DNA of 6,122 nt from NCBI GenBank assembly GCA_030018855.1, contig JASEHG010000123.1:1-6122 (forward strand), in the 5' to 3' direction. Origin of the DNA: Candidatus Brocadiaceae bacterium. GTDB lineage: Bacteria; Planctomycetota; Brocadiia; Brocadiales; Bathyanammoxibiaceae. The position numbers were made by a program, and so were the translations under genes. Under the pieces are notes generated by a model. It ran no database searches. It saw only the letters and a program-made list of their open reading frames with translations, and was not told the origin of the DNA. Positions 1-4,734 of this stretch are shown in pieces (positions within the stretch are counted from its first letter, which is position 1; the number at the start of each line of letters is the position of its first letter).

Positions 1-27
1 TAGGGGCACGTTGCAACGTGCCCCTAC
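1..27. repeat. 28-bp palindromic repeat, copy 1 (first base off the window)
   Basis: Perfect palindrome with outer arms (G)TAGGGGC and GCCCCTAC, inner ACG/CGT, and a central TTGCAA. It matches the copy at 6066-6093 base for base, and differs from the copy at 255-282 only by a paired change in both arms. The fdhE reading frame stays open through it (G-A-R-C-N-V-P-L). It resembles REP-like dispersed palindromes; no transposase is present nearby. Confidence 0.85.
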
Positions 28-686
28 TCAAAAAGGGCCTGAAGGCACTCCTCCCCCACTCCCCCTCCCTCCTCTCTATTGCCAGGGAAGGGCCCCCACT
101 CCTGGCCGCTATGGCCAAAGAGGTCTCCTCATGGGGACAGACCGCTTGGGAGGCCGCTATTGAAGATTACCAACGGTCAGCATACAGGGCACAACCACTG
201 TTCTTCTTCCCCAGGGCACTGCTCCAACCCTATCTCCAGTGTGCCGTGGAAGAGGTAGGGGCGTATTGCAATACGCCCCTACAAACCAAAAAAGACGACC
301 ACGCCCAAAGGGCGGATACGCCATTGGGAACCCGTTGCCCCTTCTGCGGGCATAGACCCCAAGCAGGTTGTCTCCGCCCTATGGATAATGCCTCCCAGCG
401 TCTTCTGATATGCTCCTTTTGTCATGGAGAATGGCCCTACCAAAGGCTCTCGTGTCCGAACTGCACCGAATCAGATAAGACAAAACTCTCTTATATTGTG
501 GCAGAAGGGTGGCCTGCCGTAAGGTTAGACACGTGTGAGACCTGCGGGCAATACATAAAGACCATAGACCTGGGAAAAGACCCAGAGGCCGTGCCGGTGG
601 TGGACGAACTGGCCACTATTCCCCTGGACCTATGGGCTAGGGAGAAGGGCTACAAAAAACTGGAATTAAACCTGGCAGGGATATGA
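3..686 (+). CDS. fdhE: FdhE, formate dehydrogenase accessory protein (5' end not in window)
   Basis: FdhE-family protein, known to be needed for maturation of respiratory formate dehydrogenases; it binds iron through paired CxxC motifs and contacts the catalytic subunit in the cytoplasm. Numbered from the GTG at 18 (222 aa), the four CxxC pairs are C107-C110 (CPFC), C132-C135 (CSFC), C146-C149 (CPNC) and C173-C176 (CETC), followed by the typical tail with KDPEAVPVVDELATIPLD. The GTG at 18 lies inside a palindromic repeat and has no ribosome binding site. The frame is open to base 3, and only about 106 residues precede the first CxxC, fewer than in E. coli FdhE (about 309 aa in total). I therefore infer that the true start lies left of the window. 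A second palindrome is embedded in frame (residues 80-89), between the N-terminal helical part and the metal-binding part. No formate dehydrogenase subunit gene is visible here. Product call is strong; the start is uncertain. Confidence 0.92.
   Translation, partial: GARCNVPLLKKGLKALLPHSPSLLSIAREGPPLLAAMAKEVSSWGQTAWEAAIEDYQRSAYRAQPLFFFPRALLQPYLQCAVEEVGAYCNTPLQTKKDDHAQRADTPLGTRCPFCGHRPQAGCLRPMDNASQRLLICSFCHGEWPYQRLSCPNCTESDKTKLSYIVAEGWPAVRLDTCETCGQYIKTIDLGKDPEAVPVVDELATIPLDLWAREKGYKKLELNLAGI
255..282. repeat. 28-bp palindromic repeat, copy 2, inside fdhE
   Basis: Perfect 14+14 palindrome: GTAGGGGC, GTA, TTGCAA, TAC, GCCCCTAC. It lies inside the fdhE coding sequence and is translated as V-G-A-Y-C-N-T-P-L, in the same frame as the copy at the left window edge. 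It sits in a poorly conserved linker just before the first CxxC pair, a place where an insertion should be tolerated. Confidence 0.85.
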
Positions 687-691
687 AGACA

Positions 692-715
692 GGGGGTAGG
701 GGGTAGGGAGTAGGG
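692..715 (+). other. G-quadruplex-type run of four G tracts
   Basis: Four G tracts (692-696, 699-703, 706-708, 713-715) are separated by TA, TA and AGTA, which fits the G3+N1-7 pattern for a potential G-quadruplex. The run begins 6 nt after the fdhE stop codon and merges into a degraded palindrome. It may be built from tandem GTAGGG pieces of the palindromic repeat family. Confidence 0.5.
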
Positions 716-732
716 TTGAAACCCGCCCCTAC
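710..732. repeat. degraded copy of the GTAGGGGC palindrome
   Basis: The right arm (AACCC then GCCCCTAC, ending at 732) is intact. The left arm keeps GTA and GGGTT but lacks about six bases between them compared with a full palindrome. This puts a fourth, decayed family member between fdhE and the next gene. Confidence 0.55.
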
Positions 733-735
733 TAC

Positions 736-764
736 TTGAGCATAGAACAGAAAACAGGTAAAAT
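736..764 (+). promoter_or_regulatory. candidate sigma-70 promoter for the FxLYD gene
   Basis: A -35 box TTGAGC (736-741), a 17-bp spacer and a -10 box TAAAAT (759-764). The -10 abuts the GTG at 765. The predicted transcription start, about 7 nt after the -10, falls at the ATG at 771, so the transcript could be leaderless. Based on the consensus match only. Confidence 0.45.
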
Positions 765-1292
765 GTGTCTATGAAACCAGAAATCCATTGGAACATCCCT
801 TTAGCCTTCCTCTATCTCTTTTTGTTTCTAGGTGCAAACGACCCCCAGGTCATTATCATGGAGAAACTAACGGCCCTGGAGGAGACCTTGCACGAGATGG
901 CCCTGAAGCTGGAAGGTCTGGAAAAGAGGCTGACAGCCCTGGAGAAGGGCGCTACCCAGCCCCCGAAGACCACAAAGGCCCCTTACGCTCCACTTAAGAG
1001 ACCTGGGTTTGTTGACATCGGACAGGGACTATCAATAGTCAACCTCACCTATAAACCAGTCCTCAGCGACACGGTCTTTACGGGGGAACTGGAGAACGGC
1101 AGTTCCAAAGACTATCAGTTTGTCCTCTTTAACGTAGAGGTACTGGACGCCAAGGGCAGGGTGCTGGGGGCCAATGCCGCTTACGTGATGGATATCCCCA
1201 TGGGGGCAAGACAGTCCTTTGAGGTGACCATCTATGGGGTGAGCGTCAAAGATATTAATCGTTACATCATAAAATACGTCAAGGGATCGTAG
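765..1292 (+). CDS. membrane-anchored coiled-coil protein with FxLYD-like domain
   Basis: 175 aa from the GTG at 765. Residues about 10-24 (IPLAFLYLFLFLGA) form a single hydrophobic segment that should act as a signal anchor or uncleaved signal. Residues 31-62 are a leucine-rich heptad stretch (EKLTALEETL through RLTALEK) typical of a coiled coil, followed by a Pro/Thr/Lys linker (63-82). Residues about 104-172 resemble the FxLYD fold: a strand with GELENGSSKDY, then F122-NVEVLD-AKG, and a second half with IPMGARQSFEV. FxLYD domains are beta-sandwich, cell-surface or periplasmic modules of unknown ligand, so an extracytoplasmic location is inferred. The ATG at 771 is an equally good start: AGG at 756-758 is 6 nt before the GTG and 12 nt before the ATG, and a possible promoter would start transcription at 771. 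It lies 78 bp after fdhE. Specific function unknown. Confidence 0.72.
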   Translation: MSMKPEIHWNIPLAFLYLFLFLGANDPQVIIMEKLTALEETLHEMALKLEGLEKRLTALEKGATQPPKTTKAPYAPLKRPGFVDIGQGLSIVNLTYKPVLSDTVFTGELENGSSKDYQFVLFNVEVLDAKGRVLGANAAYVMDIPMGARQSFEVTIYGVSVKDINRYIIKYVKGS

Positions 1293-1346
1293 AATCTTCA
1301 GGAGACAGGTTACAGGGGTGAGGTTAAGATATAGAAGGGAGTTTTC

Positions 1347-2771
1347 TTACCCGTCTCTTTCGGAAAGGGCTGAGTCTTGGGCGGGTTCTATGAGGCCATA
1401 AAATTCCATCTTCTTATAGAGTAACGGACGGCTTATACCAAGAAACTCAGCTGCCTTACTCTTATTGCCCCCAGTTTCCTTTAGTACGCCTGCAATGATG
1501 TCCCTTTCTAGGGCATGGACGGTCTCGTATAAATTCCCCGTGTATTTATAATGATGTATTGGCCCGGCCTTAGTGAGTAACTCCAGGGGTAGGAGGTCCT
1601 CTGTAATGGTAGACTCATCCTCTGCCAGGGTCACTAACCTTTCTATAATGTTCTGCAGTTCCCTGACGTTACCTGGCCAACCATATGCCTCAAGCAGTCG
1701 TATACACTCAGCGGATATGCCCCGTATGCGTTTGCCTACCTCCTGGGAGATCTTCTTCAGAAAATGGTCTGTCAGGAGAAGAACGTCATCCTTCCTCTCC
1801 CTCAAGGGTGTGAGATGGATAGAGATGGTGCTGAGGCGATAAAAGAGGTCCTCACGGAAGCTACCCTTTTCAATCTCCTCGGAAAGGTTCTTGTTGGTAG
1901 CGGATATTACCCTGACGTCTACCTTGATGGTTTTAACTCCACCAACTCTCTGGAACTCCTTTTCCTGGAGGACCCTTAGTATTTTGGCCTGGGCAGAGGC
2001 GCTGAGGTCCCCTATCTCGTCCAGGAAGATACTGCCCTGGTCGGCCACCTCAAATAGACCAAGCTTCTTCTCTATTGCCCCTGTAAAGGAGCCCTTCTCA
2101 TGGCCAAAGAGTTCGCTCTCTAGTAGCTCCTTGGGTATGGCACCGCAGTTAATGGTAACGAAGGGCTTGTCGATCCTTGGGCTATTGTAATGTATGGCCC
2201 TTGACAGGAGTTCTTTGCCCGTACCGCTCTCGCCCGTAATAAGCACAGGGTAGGAGACGGCAGTAGACTTTTGGGCCTGGGCAATGGCCTCTTTCATCTT
2301 CGGGTCTCTGGTGCATATATCCTCAAAACGGATCCTCCTGCCCAGTTCCTTCCTGAGGCTGACGTTCTCCCTTTCCTTTATCGCCAGTTGTCTTTCCAGT
2401 TCAAGGGCCTTCAAGGTCCTCCTATAACACTCTATAGCACCTACCACTGCATTAAGGAGGCACTCTGGTATACACCCCTTAAATATGTAGGTATGGGGGT
2501 GTAAATTCCGCCTCATCTCCCCCCTATCCCTTTCTTCCAGACCAGTGTAGAGTATTATGGGCACAAGAGAATTCTTCTTTCTGATAGCTTCCAGGACCTC
2601 CACCCCATGTATGTCTGGCAGGGAGATGTCAAGGACAACGGTGTATATGCCTTCATCGTACTTTTCAATCGCCTCTCTCCCACTGCGACAACTCTCCACC
2701 CTTAACCCCTCTGTCTCAAGAAGAAGGCGGGTAGTACACAAGGCGTCTGCATCGCCATCTACTACCATCAC
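1347..2771 (-). CDS. sigma-54-dependent response regulator, NtrC family
   Basis: 474 aa with the three standard NtrC-family parts. The receiver (residues 1-115) has phospho-acceptor D48 (VVLDISLPD), T76 and K98. Its acidic pocket reads VVDGD, so one of the usual acidic pair is glycine. A coiled linker (116-150) leads to the AAA+ domain, with Walker A GESGTGKE (180-187), sigma-54 contact loop GSFTGA (227-232, the S variant of GAFTGA), Walker B GSIFLDEIGD (246-255), arginine region FREDLFYRL (305-313) and GWPGNVREL (364-372). A Fis-type helix-turn-helix covers about 422-460. It should act as an ATP-driven enhancer-binding activator of sigma-54 RNA polymerase. No histidine kinase gene is adjacent. 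The start is doubtful: GTG-ATG at 2771 has no Shine-Dalgarno sequence and leaves only four residues before the first Asp. The frame upstream stays open for nine more codons without ATG, GTG or TTG, then meets a stop. Sigma-54 promoter matches occur in the same window, at 4017-4032 and 4358-4373. Confidence 0.95.
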   Translation of the reverse strand: MMVVDGDADALCTTRLLLETEGLRVESCRSGREAIEKYDEGIYTVVLDISLPDIHGVEVLEAIRKKNSLVPIILYTGLEERDRGEMRRNLHPHTYIFKGCIPECLLNAVVGAIECYRRTLKALELERQLAIKERENVSLRKELGRRIRFEDICTRDPKMKEAIAQAQKSTAVSYPVLITGESGTGKELLSRAIHYNSPRIDKPFVTINCGAIPKELLESELFGHEKGSFTGAIEKKLGLFEVADQGSIFLDEIGDLSASAQAKILRVLQEKEFQRVGGVKTIKVDVRVISATNKNLSEEIEKGSFREDLFYRLSTISIHLTPLRERKDDVLLLTDHFLKKISQEVGKRIRGISAECIRLLEAYGWPGNVRELQNIIERLVTLAEDESTITEDLLPLELLTKAGPIHHYKYTGNLYETVHALERDIIAGVLKETGGNKSKAAEFLGISRPLLYKKMEFYGLIEPAQDSALSERDG

Positions 2772-2920
2772 AACTGGCTGTTGATGTTCGTAGGGTATTT
2801 ACCCCCCCCGTCCTAATTCTCCCCCTTTCCAAATACCTTATCCCTATTTGCTTGAAAACTCAAGGGGCAAGATGTCCCAATAACAGATTATCCTTTCCTA
2901 TCCTGGAGTAACCCAAACAA

Positions 2921-3103
2921 TTATTGACCCTTTTGCCCCCTACAAATGACCTCCAAGATAGCTTGCAGAACCGCAGGTTCAAGGAGAATTTGTCCATCTG
3001 CCCTTAGCCTCTCCTTCCCCTCCCAATGATGGACCTGTTCCGCAGGTGGAAAGCCGCCGGCTATCTCCTCTAGTAACTCAGCCTCTAAGCCGTAGTCTCG
3101 CAT
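2921..3103 (-). CDS. small hypothetical protein, 60 aa
   Basis: I do not recognise this protein. It is short, Glu-rich and probably soluble, with a likely amphipathic helix at the start (YGLEAELLEEIAGG) and another at the end (EPAVLQAILEVI); no signal peptide or membrane segment is seen. A good ribosome binding site (AGGGGG, 6 nt before the ATG) supports translation. It sits between the frameshifted heme-protein gene (100 bp upstream) and the response regulator (149 bp downstream), all on the same strand. A palindromic repeat occupies the gap upstream of it. It could be a genuine small gene or a fortuitous ORF. Confidence 0.5.
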   Translation of the reverse strand: MRDYGLEAELLEEIAGGFPPAEQVHHWEGKERLRADGQILLEPAVLQAILEVICRGQKGQ

Positions 3104-3121
3104 CTCACACCCCCTTGCGGA

Positions 3122-3155
3122 TTCGCCTCGGGCGGGCTAATCCGCCTAAGGCGAA
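3122..3155. repeat. REP-like inverted repeat, CCGCCTAAGGCGAA type
   Basis: Arms 3122-3135 and 3142-3155 are 14 bp with two mismatched pairs around a 6-nt loop (GCTAAT). The core CCGCCT-AGGCGG recurs at 4663-4675 with the same preceding TAAT. It lies between the heme-protein gene and the small ORF. No T run follows on either strand, so it is not called as a terminator. Confidence 0.75.
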
Positions 3156-3203
3156 CCTGTCTCTACAAACCTACATTTAAAATCCTTTGTCAAGAGGCCC
3201 CCT

Positions 3204-3952
3204 TTACGGTGTCGTCTTTATCCCATACGCGGACTCTTTAGTCTTTAAGGTCTCCGCTTCCCTGCGCTTCTCTAGCTCTAAAAAGGCGCTAGAATCCAGG
3301 TAGGAGACCTGCTCCCTGACGGGGATTGTCACACTTATGCCGCCCCTGAGTTCGCCTTCTTTATAACCCTCCATAGGGTAGCCGGCTATGTCAAGGCCGT
3401 CGCCGGTGGGGCTGGTCGCTGGGGGTCTCCATGACACTGCAGGCAAGTCGCCTCAATGTAGAGGGGGAGCATGTAGCGATAGACCGTCCCCTGGCTCCCT
3501 TCTTCCATATCTACAAATTCGCCAAAGCCTACTCCCTTAGGGTAAGAGCGGGCACTAAACTTCTGTAGTGTGGCCTTTTCCCAGGCATCAGGGGCATTGT
3601 AAACATTGCGTGACCCTCGCCCCTTGCCTAGGGTCGTCTGTTTTACACTGATTCCAGTCCTGCTTGTAAACTCTTCTGCCACGAGCCTCCCGAATATCTC
3701 CGGCACAAAACCCTTATAGAGGGACGGGGCATCCTCGGGGATAGGCTTCCCTAGCCTTGCCCCATGGGTATTAATGACGTCCTGGTTCCTGGCAACAATT
3801 AGTCTGGCACTCACCAACAGGTTCGCCAGGTTGTTTGCCATAAACGCATAGTCCTTCCCACCGGCGGCCAGAACTCCTCTGCCCCAGAAGGAGAACGGCA
3901 ACACAAAGAGACCCACAAGACTTAGCGTCAGAACAAAAATCATTCTCCTCAT
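3204..3952 (-). pseudogene. periplasmic Tll0287-like/DUF3365 monoheme protein, interrupted by one frameshift
   Basis: The first frame (3952-3386, 188 aa) has an N-terminal signal peptide (hydrophobic 5-22, likely cleavage after VLA near residue 29), a DUF3365-like body, and heme c motif CLQCH at 170-174. Right after the heme motif it runs into nonsense (QRPAPPATALT) and stops. The remainder (TSPTGDGLDIAGYPMEGY, then GELRGGISVTIPV), typical of the end of this domain, continues in another frame to the stop at 3204. Adding one base to the run of five C on the coding strand (plus-strand G at 3421-3425) restores CHGDPPATSPTGDG and a 249-aa protein. DUF3365/Tll0287-like domains are PAS-like, periplasmic heme-binding modules thought to sense or carry electrons. 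The start is firm: perfect AGGAGG, 8 nt before the ATG at 3952. A sigma-54 promoter match lies about 65 bp upstream. A sequencing error in the homopolymer and a real inactivation are both possible. Confidence 0.85.
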
Positions 3953-4016
3953 CGTTTTTTCCTCCTTTTTACGGTCTTAGGTTTCTCAGGAGTGTGTAAC
4001 AAACCAGAGGAAAAAA

Positions 4017-4032
4017 GGCACAGAACCTGCCA
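4017..4032 (-). promoter_or_regulatory. sigma-54 promoter upstream of the DUF3365 heme-protein gene
   Basis: The coding-strand sequence TGGCAGGTTCTGTGCC fits TGGCACG-N4-TTGCW, with the invariant GG and GC separated by exactly 10 nt. The predicted start is near 4006, giving a leader of about 53 nt with AGGAGG before the ATG at 3952. An NtrC-family activator gene lies downstream in the same window. Confidence 0.65.
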
Positions 4033-4216
4033 CAGGGGATATTCAATCCTCTTCCATCTCTCGTTTCCTCTGAGTAGGCCTGCCGGGTGAAATGCCAGGA
4101 TAGCACACTCCACCCTAGTCAGTTTTCAAAAACCCTATCTCCACAAGACCAACTGTGGTAGATAAAAAAAGGCCATATGGCAGTTACTCCCAGAATTATC
4201 CCCCCTATAACACTCC

Positions 4217-4286
4217 CCTCCCTTTTAAATCCTCAGGTTCTTCATTACGAGTCTCCTGTCCCTGCTGGTAATAAACTAGAGGAAAA
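4217..4286 (-). repeat. degenerate duplicate of the heme gene leader (other copy 3961-4014)
   Basis: On the minus strand, 4286-4268 matches 4014-3996 at 17 of 19 positions (TTTTCCTCT, G/A alternation, GTTT, TTAC). The block 4244-4217 matches 3988-3961 at 20 of 28 positions without gaps, ending in the purine-rich AAAA..GGAGG ribosome-binding region. The spacing between the blocks is 23 nt in this copy and 7 nt in the other. Just upstream, 4305-4290 looks like the sigma-54 site with a lost G (TGCAGTGCCTATGC against TGGCAGGTTCTGTGC). No gene follows this copy. Confidence 0.55.
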
Positions 4287-4321
4287 GACGTGCATAGGCA
4301 CTGCACGAAAAGACCTCTAGT
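4275..4321. repeat. two-tier inverted repeat overlapping the mini-ORF
   Basis: On the plus strand it has outer arms ACTAGAGG (4275-4282) and CCTCTAGT (4314-4321), identical AAAAGA blocks on both inner sides (4283-4288, 4308-4313), inner arms CGTGCA (4289-4294) and TGCACG (4302-4307), and a 7-nt loop. All arms pair perfectly. In the minus-strand RNA, the inner hairpin is followed by UCUUUUCCUCU, a weak attenuator-like tail. It could also be a protein-binding dyad. Confidence 0.6.
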
Positions 4322-4344
4322 CTGTCATCATGTTTCACCTCCTT
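4317..4344 (-). other. strong Shine-Dalgarno sequence with four-codon ORF (MMTD)
   Basis: AAGGAGGTGA (4344-4335) is fully complementary to the 16S rRNA 3' end. It is followed 3 nt later by ATG at 4331-4329. The frame is ATG ATG ACA GAC TAG, ending at 4317. The TAG lies in the outer arm of the inverted repeat at 4275-4321. The signal lies directly behind a sigma-54 promoter. It may be a leader peptide or the stump of a lost gene. Confidence 0.45.
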
Positions 4345-4357
4345 GAAGGGCGTTTTA

Positions 4358-4373
4358 AGCAAACCTTTTGCCA
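4358..4373 (-). promoter_or_regulatory. sigma-54 promoter upstream of the mini-ORF
   Basis: The coding-strand sequence TGGCAAAAGGTTTGCT matches TGGCACG-N4-TTGCW at all conserved positions except the C and G of the CACG part, with GG-N10-GC spacing. The predicted start near 4347 places the very strong ribosome binding site almost at the 5' end of the transcript. Confidence 0.7.
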
Positions 4374-4463
4374 AAGACACGGAAGTGAAAGAAAAAAATG
4401 CTATGGCCTTGATTTGGAGAGACTTGGGCGTAGGACGAAGACTTAAAACCCGATTACCAACAG

Positions 4464-4608
4464 GTGTTCAAAAACATTACAAAACCCGCAGTAATAGACC
4501 AGGGAATTAGGCTAAGTTGTGTGTAATAATTCACGACGTTCAGACTTAGCTAAGGCATTATGTAGTGTAACAAGCTTTATACTCAGAAGTGTACCGATTT
4601 ATTACAAA
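4464..4608. promoter_or_regulatory. possible enhancer region for the sigma-54 promoter
   Basis: Located about 100-250 bp upstream of the -12 element, the usual range for NtrC-type binding sites. Two 20-bp elements of the same orientation, 4464-4483 and 4589-4608, share GTGT, a C and ATTACAAA (14 of 20 positions). Between them are TTAGC half-sites: GCTAAGT (4511-4517), ACTTAGC (4544-4550) and GCTAAGG (4549-4555). Which of these, if any, binds a regulator is unknown. Confidence 0.25.
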
Positions 4609-4662
4609 GATTTGACTGTCCTTCGGCTAGTGAGGCTTTCAACGGTAACGTGTCTTTCTAAT

Positions 4663-4675
4663 CCGCCTTAGGCGG
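4663..4675. repeat. REP-like palindrome CCGCCTTAGGCGG
   Basis: A 6-bp perfect stem around one base, with outer TTCT and AGAA that extend it imperfectly. It shares TAATCCGCCT.AGGCG with the repeat at 3122-3155, so the two are members of one dispersed family. Confidence 0.65.
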
Positions 4676-4680
4676 AGAAG

Positions 4681-4703
4681 AATCTCATGTTTTAGCTGAG
4701 ATT
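4681..4703. repeat. inverted repeat AATCTCA/TGAGATT
   Basis: 7-bp perfect arms (4681-4687, 4697-4703) with a 9-nt loop, 20 bp past the coaB stop. No U run follows on the minus strand, so a terminator role is unproven. Confidence 0.4.
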
Positions 4704-4710
4704 ATTTGTT

Positions 4711-4734
4711 GCCTTCGTCAAGCTCAGGACAAGC
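4711..4734. repeat. dispersed repeat of the CCTTCG..AAGCTCAGGACAAG type, supplying the coaB stop
   Basis: The element reads GCCTTCGTC then AAGCTCAGGACAAGC and closely resembles a short palindromic element that I recall being scattered in many bacterial genomes. It spans the end of coaB, so the final residues (S-L-S) and the TGA at 4726-4724 come from repeat sequence. A possible decayed relative lies at 4620-4635. Confidence 0.5.

Larger units (their letters stand above)
3953..4723. other. 771-bp stretch without a normal gene, rich in regulatory signals
   Basis: No ORF with a recognisable protein was found on either strand. On the minus strand it holds two sigma-54 promoter matches (4358-4373, 4017-4032), a strong ribosome binding site with a four-codon ORF (4317-4344), a second mini-ORF with its own AGGAG (MKNLRI, 4225-4245), a two-tier inverted repeat (4275-4321), and a degenerate duplicate of the heme gene's leader (4217-4286). 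Upstream there are repeated ATTACA motifs and TTAGC dyads. The end next to coaB carries several REP-like palindromes (4620-4734). Confidence 0.7.

Noticed and set aside
788..997. Second-frame 69-aa ORF inside the FxLYD gene
   Set aside because: It overlaps a better-supported gene with clear domain structure and has no recognisable protein features.
1293..1346. Possible bidirectional terminator between the convergent genes
   Set aside because: No stem longer than about four base pairs followed by a T run is visible on either strand.
1573..2784. Several plus-strand ORFs of 71-99 aa across the response regulator
   Set aside because: They are antisense shadows of a gene with intact NtrC-family motifs.
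2869..2884. Sigma-54-like sequence TGGGAC..TTGCC upstream of the response regulator
   Set aside because: The GG and GC elements are about two bases too close for a -24/-12 promoter.
3188..3193. Perfect TTGACA -35 hexamer on the minus strand upstream of the 60-aa ORF
   Set aside because: No acceptable -10 box lies 16-18 bp downstream, so it is not called as a promoter.
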